Position numbers and translations under genes: made by a program. A DNA stretch of 64,000 bases. Origin: CAWCUZ01 sp963798795. Lineage in GTDB: Bacteria > Acidobacteriota > Vicinamibacteria > Vicinamibacterales > SCN-69-37. The stretch's first letter is position 1; every line of letters begins with the position of its first letter. The stretch lies in the NCBI GenBank assembly GCA_963798795.1, contig CAWCUZ010000001.1:2108001-2172000 (forward strand). The letters run 5' to 3'. Shown here in pieces: positions 1-10,700 of the stretch. Under the pieces are notes generated by a model. That model searched no databases. It saw only the letters and a program-made list of their open reading frames with translations, and was not told the origin of the DNA.

Positions 1-436
1 CCTCCGCGAATGCGAACGGTGACGCGTTCGCTTCGCTCGAGGCGTCGCCACTCGCCCGTCAGCGTCCCGTCCTTCTCGACCGCCTTGTAGTCGCCCCAGC
101 GCGCCACGACAACGAGTTCGGTCGCATCCGGCGGCAGCAGAACGCTCACGCCCAGCGACGATGGAAAGTGACTTCGACGGGCTGCCCTGGGCTCAGCTGG
201 CGCATCGTCATCGTTACCGCTCCCGCCTGCTTCACCGAACTCGAGCTCGCCTTGCGTATCCTCTTCGTCCCGCTTCTGCTGCGCGGGCGCGTTCCAGGGC
301 ACCAGGAATCCTGTGAGGTACCAGCGCGATGGCGCGATCGGCAGCACCTCGCTCGCCTGTGGCTCGTCGGACTCCGGACCAATCAGGTCGAGCCGAAGGG
401 CGTGCGTCAGGCGGGTCGGACGTCGGCGCTGGTCAT
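1..436 (-). CDS. drmA: DISARM protein DrmA, N-terminus (partial, frameshifted)
   Basis: Only about 140 N-terminal residues are visible before the left edge. DrmA is a DISARM core protein with an SF2-helicase-like architecture that works with DrmB on incoming phage DNA. I recognise it from the ordered blocks LTHALRLDLIGPE, SRWYLTGFLVPWNAP, an acidic low-complexity stretch (EFGEAGGSGNDDDAP), FPSSLGVSVLLPPDA and ARWGDYKAV. The helicase motifs would lie outside the window. The ATG at 436-434 overlaps the stop of the Fic gene (ATGA), which indicates translational coupling. That frame meets TGA after nine codons. Supplying one base near 413-416 joins it to the long open frame, so this is either a one-base deletion or a consensus error. 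The identification rests on memory of family N-termini, not on an alignment. Confidence 0.72.
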
Positions 437-1569
437 CACTTGCTCTTCCTTGGTCCGAAGGTCGGCACGTCGTGCGTCTCTGACGTCAGAAGCCTCATCA
501 GGCGCGGGTTGACAAAGAGTTTTTCCCGGCCCACCTTCTGCTCGCGCAGAACGCCAATGTCCACCAGCTCTTTGAGGTACTCCGCTGCCGTCTGACGCTG
601 CGCGACGCCGGCCGAGACGAGGTTAGCGATCCGGCAGTAGGGCTGCGTGAAGATCAACTCCACCAGCTCGTGACTGTACAGCTTCGGTGCTTTCGCCTTG
701 ACGTGTTCGGTCGTTCGGTCCATCAGCACCCTGATCGCTCGAACCTTCTCGGTCGTCCACCTCGCTGTCTCGTCGACGATGCGAACCATGTAGCGCGTCC
801 ACGCTTCCCACTCGGCGTGTGTCGTGACGCGGAGCAGCAGCCGGTGGTAGTCCGCTTTGGTCGCGATGATGCCGCGGCTCATGTACAGAACCGGGAGATT
901 AAGGAGGCCGCGCTCGATCAGAAAGAGGAGATTCAGCACGCGGCCGGTGCGGCCGTTGCCGTCCGTAAACGGATGGATCGCCTCGAACTGGTAGTGGCCG
1001 ACCGCCATCGCGACCAGCGGATCGACACCGCCCGCATCGTGGAGGTACCGCTCCCAGTTGCCAAGCATGTCTCTCAGGCGGGACTCGCCGTCCGGCGGCG
1101 TGTACACGACTTTGCCCGTCGCTAGATTCGTCAGCGCCGTTCCCGGCACCTTGCGAACGTCGAGGTCTACGCCTCGAATCGTCCGGCAGACGTCCACTGC
1201 AGTTCCCGTGCTGAGCGGCTTCTTCGACAGGGAGTCGAAACCCCGCCGCAGCGCGGTTCGATACCGCAGCGCCTCTTTCGTGGCGGGGTCGGCCGCCTCT
1301 CCAACTTCATTGCCGGCGAACCGGAACAGCTGATCCGCGGTCGTGACGATGTTTTCGATCTCTGAACTGGCTCGGGCCTCGAGCAGGGGGATGGTGTTAA
1401 TGAGGATGGCGGAGTTCGGAATCAGGCCGTCGGCGCCTTTCAACTCGGCCAGGGCCGCATGCGCGCTGATGCAGGCCTTGAGAACGGGCTTCGACTCCAC
1501 GTCCGCCAGGGGCGGGAGCTTAGGAAGCTCGTTGTACGGCCGGGCCGGGTCGAAGGGCTTCTGGGGCAT
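436..1569 (-). CDS. Fic-family AMP transferase (Fic_N / Fic / winged helix)
   Basis: Predicted protein adenylyltransferase of 377 residues. The Fic core motif HPFTDGNGRTGR starts at residue 199 (catalytic His199), and the ATP-phosphate-binding residues of the loop are all present. Upstream, SSEIEN (residues 68-73) fits the inhibitory-helix motif [S/T]xxxE[G/N], so it should be an autoinhibited class II (N-terminal helix) Fic protein. Residues of about 300-370 look like a winged helix (HELVELIFTQPYCRIANLVSAG region), common in Fic proteins that bind DNA or sense a partner. The gene lies downstream of the reverse transcriptase with a 112-nt gap and overlaps the drmA start by ATGA, so it belongs to the DISARM operon. 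A role as a toxin or modifier inside the defence island is inference; its target is unknown. Unlike its neighbours it is intact. Confidence 0.93.
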   Translation of the reverse strand: MPQKPFDPARPYNELPKLPPLADVESKPVLKACISAHAALAELKGADGLIPNSAILINTIPLLEARASSEIENIVTTADQLFRFAGNEVGEAADPATKEALRYRTALRRGFDSLSKKPLSTGTAVDVCRTIRGVDLDVRKVPGTALTNLATGKVVYTPPDGESRLRDMLGNWERYLHDAGGVDPLVAMAVGHYQFEAIHPFTDGNGRTGRVLNLLFLIERGLLNLPVLYMSRGIIATKADYHRLLLRVTTHAEWEAWTRYMVRIVDETARWTTEKVRAIRVLMDRTTEHVKAKAPKLYSHELVELIFTQPYCRIANLVSAGVAQRQTAAEYLKELVDIGVLREQKVGREKLFVNPRLMRLLTSETHDVPTFGPRKSK

Positions 1570-1581
1570 GTGTCGTCGGCA

Positions 1582-1627
1582 TCGACATATTGCCAGAACA
1601 TGTCGACGTTTTGAAGTTCTATCGACA
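1582..1627. promoter_or_regulatory. Three TCGACA half-sites upstream of the Fic gene
   Basis: TCGACA occurs at 1582-1587, as its complement TGTCGA at 1601-1606, and again at 1622-1627. The spacing is about 20 bp, all within 60 bp upstream of the Fic start and just downstream of the RT stop. Regular helical spacing suggests an operator, perhaps for the winged helix of the Fic protein itself. This is pattern-based and weak. Confidence 0.3.
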
Positions 1628-1681
1628 CGTTGGCGACTCCGCGCCGAACCCCAGCCCTGGGACGGGAATCAGCCGATGAAC

Positions 1682-3778
1682 TCAAGGGCAAAGCGGCAGG
1701 ATTTCCGCATATGCCGTCCTAAGCTGAGCCACGAATCGGCTTCGCTCCGATGCGGCCAGGTACCTCGTCTGCGCCGCTGTCTTCTTGTCGTAAGGATGAG
1801 ATCCCGGCAGCTTGTTCCGGCGGACGTTCATCGACCGAAAGCAGTCGGCGATCGCAGGATAGGCGTTGCTGAAGGCATTGCCTGCCTGGAGCGTCACGCC
1901 GTAATCCAGGAGTTCTCCCGACACCCTTCTCGTTGTCACGACGCCAGGCTGGCCTTTCGCCGCCAGGTGGTCCTGCAACTGCAGAAAGAGGACCTGGTTG
2001 AACGAGTTCAGGTGGCTCAACCAATACGACCGCCCACTGAAGAACGCAACGTCGGCCTGAACCAGCAGTCCCATTGCATGAACGTACATCCGCACTGAGC
2101 AATCGCTGCCAGTGGCCAGAGGTGCGGACCCCATACCGCGCCTCGATGATCTCGCCGATGATGTCTAGGGTCGGAGCGACGCCGGTCACAACGCCAAGTA
2201 CCTCAAGAACCCGGAGGACCTGTCTCGGGACCGTCGCAGGGTCGATGCCAAGAGACGCCAATGAAACGCGTTGGGCCTGCAGAGCGCTCGCGACTGAAAG
2301 TCCTGGCTCAATGGTCGTCCGACGCAAGTACGGCTGGGCGATACCGCCGGCAGACAAGGCGTTTGGTGGAAGCATCAACCCTACCAGGCCCTGGAGCATC
2401 GCACTCTGCTGGTACCTGAGATATCGGGAGTACGGTCGCTCGTCGAACTGCTCCGCCTCGCAGACGAAGTGTCCAGCCCCCCATTTGGCGGCTGTATTCG
2501 CATGGCGATCCTTGAGTACGGCAATTGCCCTGTCCACCAGCCGCCGACGTGCCCGCCGATCAAACGCCTGAGAGTGCGAATAGTGATGGGCAAGCAAGTG
2601 CCACAGCTCGCCCTGCACGTACTCGTATGGCGTCACCGCAAGGACGCGCAAGCAGCAGTCTCGAATGCTTCGGCGATAGTCGTACTGCGACAGAAACGCC
2701 GAGAACGCGTCGACGTGTTCAGGATGCTTGGGCAAGAGGGCGCATGCGAGCCGCAGCAGTCGGCCTGACGGCTTCGCGCGATAGAAGACGTACCGCAAGC
2801 GAGTCTTATCGATCACCCGCAGCGGACGTCGCGCAACCGCGCCGATGATGAGCCGCTCGGCGACTCTGGGGGATAGCCTCGGCTCCGTCAGTCCCGAGAT
2901 GCACCTACACTCGGCAGCATCCCCCGCGCGTCTGCGGCAGACGAGGCCTTCCGAAGGCTGAACTTGCCCACTTGTGGGATGAGGCCGCGCTGTTTGCAGA
3001 GGATGTCGAGTTGAATTACTGCCTGCCGAAGCGAGGATTCCGTCTCGCTGAAAAGCCTGACGTCGTCCACGTACCGGACATAGCCAGGCGTCCCCTGCAT
3101 CGTCTGATCAATCGGCAGAAGGAACACCTCGGCCAAGAAGTCTGAAGCAATCGGCCCCTGTGGCAGACCGTGACCGACTGTGTCGTGCCGGGTCGCCGCC
3201 GTCCACGTGGAGAGACACCTTCTTATGAAACGAACGTCGTCGGAGTCCTGCAGACGCGTATATGCGGTCCTGAGGAGAAGCTCGTGGGAAATCGTGTCGT
3301 AGAAGGCAGCCAAATCGAAATCGGCGACCCAGATCCGTCCACGACGGTAGTGGTCGTCCACGGACTGGCCAAAGGCATGGTAGGTCCGCCGCCAGTCGCG
3401 AACGAAGAAGATGCTGTCGGGCGCCTCCGGAATATTGCTGAATACGCAGGCATCCAGCATCGGAGCGCGGCGTGCTTCGATGCGCCGTGCAACGAGATTT
3501 GCGAGCGCCTGCAGAACAATCTGATCCTCCAGATACATCAGGCTGAGCGGTCGCTGGAGGCCGGACGGCTTCGGAAGGTAGATCCGATCCGGGTGCTGGG
3601 GCTCCCAGGCAAGGGCGAGCAGCCGTGTCCGCAGGTCCCTCAGGTTCTTGTCAAGAGCCAGTTCGTATGCGTAGTACAACTGTCTGAAGAACCGCTTGTA
3701 CTGGTGGTTCCCGCCAGTCGTGATTCGCCGCCAGGCCAGCTTCAGGTTCGGCAGGGTTGCCAGCGAAGACATCTGCAT
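1682..3778 (-). CDS. Reverse transcriptase of the unknown-group / defence-associated type, frameshifted
   Basis: RNA-directed DNA polymerase whose restored length is about 699 codons. The first frame (3778 to 2888) holds the whole RT core: RIYLPKPSGLQRPLS, motif A FDLAAFYD (Asp155), GLPQGPIASDFLAEVFL and the catalytic YVDD (Asp238, Asp239). A one-base shift near 2905 joins it to a second frame (CISGLTEPRLSPRVAERL, then IDKTRLRYVFYRAKPSGRLL) with about 220 residues of helical sequence. A second shift near 2100-2135 leads to the C-terminal part ending at 1682 (FSGRSYWLSHLNSFNQVLF, then AEILPLCP). An RT core plus a long alpha-helical tail, with no maturase X or HNH domain, matches unknown-group/DRT antiphage RTs rather than group II introns. 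It starts 19 nt after the drmMI stop, in the same operon. Whether the two shifts are real or consensus errors cannot be told here. Confidence 0.82.
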
Positions 3779-3787
3779 CGCAGGAAC

Positions 3788-3804
3788 CGACTAATGATTA
3801 GTCG
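3788..3804. promoter_or_regulatory. 17-bp perfect palindrome at the drmMI stop / RT start junction
   Basis: CGACTAATGATTAGTCG reads the same on both strands around a central G. It spans the drmMI stop codon and ends 10 nt before the RT start. It could be an operator or a short mRNA hairpin affecting RT translation. There is no obvious Shine-Dalgarno sequence in the gap. Confidence 0.35.
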
Positions 3805-6800
3805 AGGAGCGTCAAACTATCTGCCTTCCTGCCACGCCGACGCCCGGCGCGGCGGGGGCCCCGAGGCAGGAGTTCCTGTTCCCCCGCCCTTTCGGCATTC
3901 AGCTCCAGCAGCCGCCCCAGTACCTCGTCCCGAACTTCGTCGGGCCAGCGATACCGGTACGGCTTCCGACGCCTTGAACCGGCGCCGTTGCCGTCCTCGT
4001 CGTCTTCGAAGTCGAGCAGGAACTCATATGTTGGACGAATGTCCGTCCAGCCGTACGCATCGAGGACTACACGGTCCATCGCGGCATGCAGCTCGCGCAG
4101 CCGGGCGATGCGTGGATCGCTCTCGTTCGGATCATGAAACCTGTTGTAGGTCGAGGTCAGGCCCTCGTCGCGCTCGACCATCAACGCGGCGCGGTAGTCG
4201 TAGGTATTCGCGGCCTCGGCGCTCTGAATCGGTCGATTCCTGCCAATCAGACGGGAAGGGGAAAGTCTCGAAACAATCTGCCGGCGAGTACGCCATATCA
4301 TCCTTCAGCGTGTAGCTCAGAAAGCGGATCCAAGTCTCATGAACGCGGCTCTGCAGCGCGGCCAGCGATTGCGGCGACGAAAAAGGAAACACCACTAAGC
4401 GGTGGGCATAGACGATGCCGTTGGGCAAGAACGTGAACGCGAGCCGCGCGCCCACTTGGCTGATCACAAGCACCCGCTCCAGCCCGCGAATCGCCTGGCA
4501 AAGCTCGACGCGTTTCTCTGCGTATTGCCACCAGTGTCGTCGGTAGCCTGCGCGGTTGTTCTTGAGCCGCTCGGGCCTCACCTTCGCCTCGACGATCGCC
4601 ATCAGGTCTGGCCAGTTCCGCCGGCACTCCTCCTCTGACATCTGGCCGAAGTTGATGACGTACCGATGGTGCGCGTGCGTCGGACTGTCGTTCACCTCTT
4701 CGCCGCCGATGTACGGAAAGATGCGGTCGCCGTTCCGCGGGGTTCTTGCGAATCAGCTCGTGCATCAGCGCGATCGGATTCGCCACGCCGTTCTGGTCGG
4801 TATCGTCAAAGGTGAAGCCCATGCCGAGAACATAGCTGCCAATGAAGCTCTTGCCCTCGTTCTCTGGGAGCGGCACCGGATCGTCGTCGCCACCGGCATG
4901 AAAGAGGAACGCGGTGATCCGATCGACTGAACGTCCGTCGAGATCGAACGGCCCACCCAGAGCCCCCTTGTGGACATGCACCACTGACACGACAACGGCA
5001 GCGGCTGCCGGCCATTTGACGCGCTTGCGCGCCGCGAAGATCGTGCCGTCGTGGTGGCGGATCCAGCGCAGACCGGTCGAGCGCGTATCGCCCTGCGCGA
5101 TGGTGTTCGTCGCAATCAGACCAAAGGCACCATCCGGCCGTAGCAGGTTGAACGCGCGGCGGTAGAAATGCGCGACCAAATCGGCGTTGCCGTGGCTCTC
5201 TTCATGGATCGTCTGCAGCCACACGGGATAGTGCTCCCGCGTCGGAGGCTGCCACCGTGTTCTTGCCCGCGAACGGCGGGTTGCCGACGAAGACGTCGAA
5301 GCCGCCATTCGCGCGCGTGAAGACCTCGGGAAATTCGATCTGCCAGTGAAACGGCGGAATCGGATGCTCGTGCTCCCGCAAGCCGTCGGCAATCGCCCTC
5401 CAGCGCGCTCTGCGTCCGAGATCAGCTGCCCTGTTCGGATCGCCGCACCAGCCATGCTGCACTTGCCCGGCGTACGCTGCCGCAGCGTCTTGCGATCCTT
5501 CGGCTTCTCGCGCTCGAAGAACGCCGACACGACGACGTCGCCAATGAGCCGCACATCGGCAAGCGCATCGTCCGCGTCGCGCAGCAGCTCGCGTCTTCTC
5601 GCGGCACATCGTCCGACGTCGCCAGCCCCTGAATCTGCTCGCGCAGCCGCTGCGCCTCGGCCACACGCTCATCGATGAGCGACCGCGGACCAGCGGCAGC
5701 TGCTTCTCGACCTCCCAGTTGAAGCACGCGATCTGCTCGCGCGAAAGGCCGACGAGCGAGTCGCCGTGCCGCAGCGCGTGGTCGAGGAACGTGAACGGGT
5801 GGTCGCGCGCCAGCGTCGCCAGCCAGAGCGAGAGCTTCGCCAGGTCCACGGCGAAGATGTTCTTGTCCACGCCGTAGAGGCAGCGCTCCGCCACCAGCCG
5901 CCGCGCGTAGCGTCAGTCGTCCTCGTCCGGCGGCACGTCGGCGTCGGCCTGTGCATCGCCCACGCCTTGACCAGGCGCTCGGCCAGCAGGCGGCACGCCT
6001 CGACCAGGAACGCGCCGGAGCCCATCGCCGGATCGCAGACCTTCAGGTCCAGAATCTGCTCGGGCGTCGCTGCTCGCCCAGGCGCTCGAGAATCGGCCGG
6101 AGCGTCGTTCGCGACGATCGGCTGCGGTCAGCGAGCGCGGCGTGTAGTGGGAGCCGGAGCGGCGGCGCTCTTCGGTCGGCTGCAGATACAGCGCGCCCAC
6201 CGGCAGCACGCGCGGCGTGTAGCGCGACACCTTCTTGCCGAGCGCCGCCACACCTCGTCCAGCGGTCTGCGCCTTCGCGAGCGCGTCGGCCGCGCAGCTT
6301 CAGCTCGGCCTCCTTCCGCAGCCACTTCGCGCGGTCGCGCCCGGCTGCTCCGAGCAACTCGTCGAGGTTGACGACGATGTGCTTGGGCGCGACGGCGATC
6401 GACGGCCCGGGCGCCTGCTCGAGCGCGAAGCCCATCATCGCTTCGTACACCGAGCCGATCTGCTCGACGTCCAGCGCGCGGTACGAGAGCCGCTCGCCGT
6501 CGAGGATCAGCAGGTTCTGCAGCACGCGGAAGACGACGCCGTCGGAGATGCGCGGCGGATCGACGCGCTCGCCCTGCACGCGGCGCGCTACCGTGCGGCC
6601 GGCCTTCGAGAAACGGGTAGGCGTCGGGATCGAACAGCCGCCGTGCCGCGCGGGGAACTGAGCGCCGTGGCCGCCGCCGTCGTGGATCAGCCGGAACAGC
6701 GCCAGGAGCTGCGCCCACGCGCCGTAGCGCGCGTCCATCGTGTCGGGATACCGCGCCTCGTCATCGCGCAGCCGCTCGAACAGGCCCGCGACCGAGTAGT

Positions 6801-7744
6801 GCCGCTGGTACACGTCGCTCGCCGGCATCAGCCCGCGGTCTTCGGCGTACAGGATGAAGACCAGCCGCATCAGCGTCGTCAGCAGGCCGCCGTAGACGTC
6901 GTGCGGCGCCTCGCGGAGCGCCTGCGCCGAGCAGCTGCGCCCTTCGATGCCTCGTTCGCCGCTGGAACCCGCGCACCAGTTCCTACAGCGCCTCGAGCAC
7001 CTGCTCGGCGAGCTCGGTCGAGACCTCGTTCTGGTACTTGCGGCTCTCCTCGAGCAGCGCCGGCAAGCCGCTGCGGCTCGCGGCTAGCAGGTCGGTGACG
7101 CGCTCGACGGCCGAGCAGCGCGTACAGCGCGCCCGCCATCGGCCGGCCGTGCGTCTCGAGCAGATAGCGCGAACTGAAACGTCAGGTGGCCGGACGACTC
7201 GCCCCGCGGCGCGTAGACGAGCCGGAGCGACGTGCCGTTGAACAGCAGGCCGATCGGCACGCCGGTCTCGCGCAGCAGCCGCTCGAGCCGCGCGTGCGGG
7301 CTGGCGCGCCAGCCGCTCGGTCCTTGTCCGGCGGCGGGCCTTGTCGAAGTCGGTGCCGCTGCGACGACTCTGGACCAGCAGCAGCCACTCGCCGGCGCGC
7401 TCGGATCGCGGCACGGCGTACGTCGGGCCGGAGCGTGATCCTCGTGCTCGGGCAGCGCGACGACGAGCGCATCCGGGAGCGGCGGTCCGCCCGGCGCGCC
7501 CGCCAGGAGTCCGTCGGGCCACCGAGGACCTCGCGGAAGAACGCGAGCGAATCGGCGACGCGCGCGTGCTCGTCGTCGCTCGACAGCTCCGCGAGCGTCG
7601 TCTGGACCTCGACGGCTCGTCTGACGGTCGATGACGACGCCGTGCTTGACGAGGACGTGCGGCGACACGACCAGGCCGACCTGGCTGAATCTGGCCGAGC
7701 CACTCGTCGATGCGCCTGCGAGCTCGGGCGGGACGCGTCGCCAT
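3798..7744 (-). CDS. drmMI: DISARM adenine-specific DNA methyltransferase DrmMI (multiple frameshifts)
   Basis: N6-adenine methylase that marks host DNA for the DISARM system; restored length is about 1,315 codons, the usual size for DrmMI. It starts at ATG 7744-7742, overlapping the drmD stop (TGATG). Pieces occur in order in different frames: RRIDEWLGQIQ; LLFNGTSLRLVYAPRGESSG; RLVFILYAEDRGLMP; GSHYTPRSLT (about 6125-6165); motif I MGSGAFLVEACRLL (about 6000-6042); LYGVDKNIFAVDLAKLSLWL; motif IV VGNPPFAGKN (about 5267-5295); YVINFGQMSEEECRRNWPDL; and a C-terminus ending at 3798. At least ten single-base shifts interrupt it, but catalytic blocks survive in each frame and stop codons do not interrupt the matching pieces. 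This suggests recent decay or local consensus errors. A stand-alone type IIG enzyme is the alternative, but the DrmD/DrmA neighbours favour DrmMI. Confidence 0.82.
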
Positions 7745-10700
7745 CAGCCGGTCACCGGCCAGAGATACACGAGCCCGACGGGCTCGAAGCGCGTGGCCTT
7801 CACTTCGTAGCTCTGCACGGATGCGCGCCGGCTCGGAGTCCAGCTCGCGCTCGAGCTCGTCGAGCCGGCGCCGCCAGTAGCGCTTGTCGGCCTCGAGCTG
7901 CTTGCAGCTCGTCCTCGTCGAACAGACGAGCTGGCTGCAGCTCCTTCTCGCTGCTCGGCGGCGGTCTGCCGATGCGCGTCCGCTGCGCCTCGAGGATCGC
8001 GCGCATGTCGGCGGCTTCCTGCTCGCCGCGCGCGTCGCAGCTCGTCGATCGCGCGCGTCCGCAGCTCGTCGGCCTGCGCTTCGAGGTGCGGACTGCAGCT
8101 CGTCCAGGTCGCGCGCCGCGCCCCGCGCCAGCCGCTGCTCGCACCTGCCGCGGACAGCTCCTTGCGGCGCGTCGGCGCTCAAGCGTCCTGTCGAGCAGCT
8201 CGAGCGTCTTGCTCGAGCGTCGCGTCCGCGTACGGCTTCGAGCGGCTTCCTTGCGCACGTCGGCGTCCGATCCAGCGCGCCGCCACGGCGAGGATCTCGT
8301 CGTGCAGCGCGCGGCGCCGTCGCCGTAGAGCGAGAGGCGGCCGAGCAGGATGACGCGCGGGATCGGGATCGTCGGTCACGCCGATGCAGGCGCGCGCGAG
8401 GTCGTGGTGCACGAAGCCCTGCGCGCGGAAGCGTCCGAGCAGGCGCTGCACGAACCGGTGCTCGAGGTGGAGGTGCACGTCGTGCGCGTCGAGCGAGCCC
8501 TGGATCGGTGAAGACGACGGGGCGGATCGGGCTCGTCCCTGCGCCACTCCCAGACCGGCTGGTCCTGCGCGCCGTGGCGCACGCAGCGTGTCGAGCGTGT
8601 TGGCCCACGACGGGTCGTGCTGCGCGCCGGCTCGACGACGTCGCGGGAGCGTGAACTCGCCCGAGCCGTCCGCCGGGCTCCAGCGGCTTGCGCCGAGCAG
8701 CTCGAGGCCGCACGAGATGGCCTCCCGCAGGTCGTCCTTGTCGAGTGCAGCCAGTCGCGCGATTTCTCCAGCAGGTCCTGCAGCTCGTCGATCTGCTCTT
8801 TCAGCTCGCCTCGCGCTTGCGGCCGCCTCGAGCTCCATCCGCCGACGCTTTCTCTGGTCCGGATCGAGCTGTCTCGTCTCGATGGCCTTCGCCAGCGCGT
8901 CGGCATCGCTGTCGCGCGAATCCCGCGCTCAGCCGATCCTCGAGCCGGCGCTCGACGACCGGCGCCAGGCTCCCGAGCTCGCGCGGATCGTCTTCGTCTT
9001 CTCACCAGCGCCTTCAGCACGCGGTCCTCCGGCCGCTGCGCGTAGACGAAGTAGTGGCAGCGGACCTCGGGCGCGCGCTGGAGCTTGCGGTCGATGCGGC
9101 CGTTCCGCTGCTCCAGCCGGCTCGGGTTCCAGGGCACGTCGAAGTGGAAGAGGTCGGCGCAGTGGTTCTGGAGGTTGACGCCTTCGCGCGCCGCGTCGGT
9201 GGCGATCAGGATGCGCAGCGGGTGCTTCGCCGGGTCGGCGTTGAAGGCGCGCTTGACTCTTCGCGCGCCTCGTCGGCCATGCCGCCGTGGAACGTCGCGA
9301 TGCAGCGGGTCGCGTCGCGGCCCGGCGTCAGCGCGGCGCGGAGCTGCTGCTCGAGGTAGCGCTTGGTGTCCGCGTACTCGGTGAAGATGAGGACGCGCGT
9401 CGATCCGTGGTGCTGCGCGCGCACCCAGCGACCAGGTGCCCGCACGCGCGCGTCGGGCCGTCCGCGCGCGGCCTCGGCCACCTCGGTCATGCGGGCGAGC
9501 AGCTCGCGCTCGCGCTCGAAGACATCAGCCGGTGCGGCCGCGATCCGCCTGCGTCGTGGCCGCTTCCATCGCCGCGTCCTCCTCCTGTCTCGACGTCGTC
9601 CTCCTGGCGTCGGCCCGGTCGTCGTCGGCGTCCGGCGCCGTCGTCAGGAGCTGCAGCTGCGCGACCGGCTACTGAACGTCGCGGCGCTCGCTCGGCGGCC
9701 TTCGCTCGCGTGCGCCTCGAAGGCCTCGCGGTGAACGCGCAGCGTGCGACGCGAACGCCTCGATCGAGGAGAGCAGCCGTTTCTGGAGGGCGCACACCAC
9801 GAGCGCCGCCGCGGCCTGCACGGACTTCGGCGCGCCCTTCAAGCCGCGCCTCGCGCGCCTCGCGGTACTCGTCGAGCAGCTGCGGGAGCAGCAGCTCGGG
9901 CTCGTCCGCGGCAGGCCGGCGATGGCGACCTCGACGACCTCCGCTCCGGAAAGCCGCCTTCGAGCTCGCGCAGGTCGTCCTTCAGCCGGCGCACCATCAC
10001 GGCGTCGAGCTGTCTTCGCGCTCTCCACCGTCACGCCGCGGCAGAAGCGCTGCGGGTCGAGGATCTCCAGCAGCGCCGAGAAGCTGTTCGAGTGGCCGTT
10101 GTGCGGGGTCGCGGACAGGAAGAGCCGGTGCTCGAAGCGGGGCGCCAGATCGCGGACGACTGCGTGAACTGCGAATCGATGGCGTACTCGCGCGCCGCTC
10201 GCCGGCGCGGCGTTGTGGGCTTCGTCGAGGATGAGCAGCGCGTCTGCCGTGGTCGCGAATGTCCGAGCCAGTCGCGCAGCGGCGCGCGTAGTCCTCGTCG
10301 CTCAGCAGCTGGTGCGAGACGATGAAGCGCGAGTGGGTCGTCCACGGGTTCACCCCGTAGCCGCGCTCCGGCGCATCCGCGGACGTAGTCGCGGTCGAAG
10401 ACGACGAACGTGAGCCCGAAGCGCTGCTCCAGCTCGTCCTTCCACTGGAGCACCACCGAGGGCGGCGCGGCGACGACGATGCGCCGCACCCTCTGGCGCA
10501 TCAGCAGCTCGCGGACGATGAGGCCGGCCTCGATCGTCTTGCCGAGGCCCACGTCGTCGGCGATGAACAGGTTCACCCGCGGCAGCAGCAGCGCCTTGCG
10601 CAGCGGCTCGAGCTGGTAGGCGTCGAGCGGATGCCGGCGCGAAAGGCGACTGGAAGAGTCGGGTCGGTCGAGGTGACGCAGTTCCAGCGGAGCGTGCGGA

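Noticed and set aside
1682..3778. Group II intron reverse transcriptase
   Set aside because: No maturase or HNH endonuclease motifs and no intron RNA domain V-like hairpin downstream.
3798..7744. Stand-alone type IIG or BREX PglX enzyme
   Set aside because: Overlap with drmD and the presence of drmA in the same operon fit DrmMI better; no BREX genes nearby.
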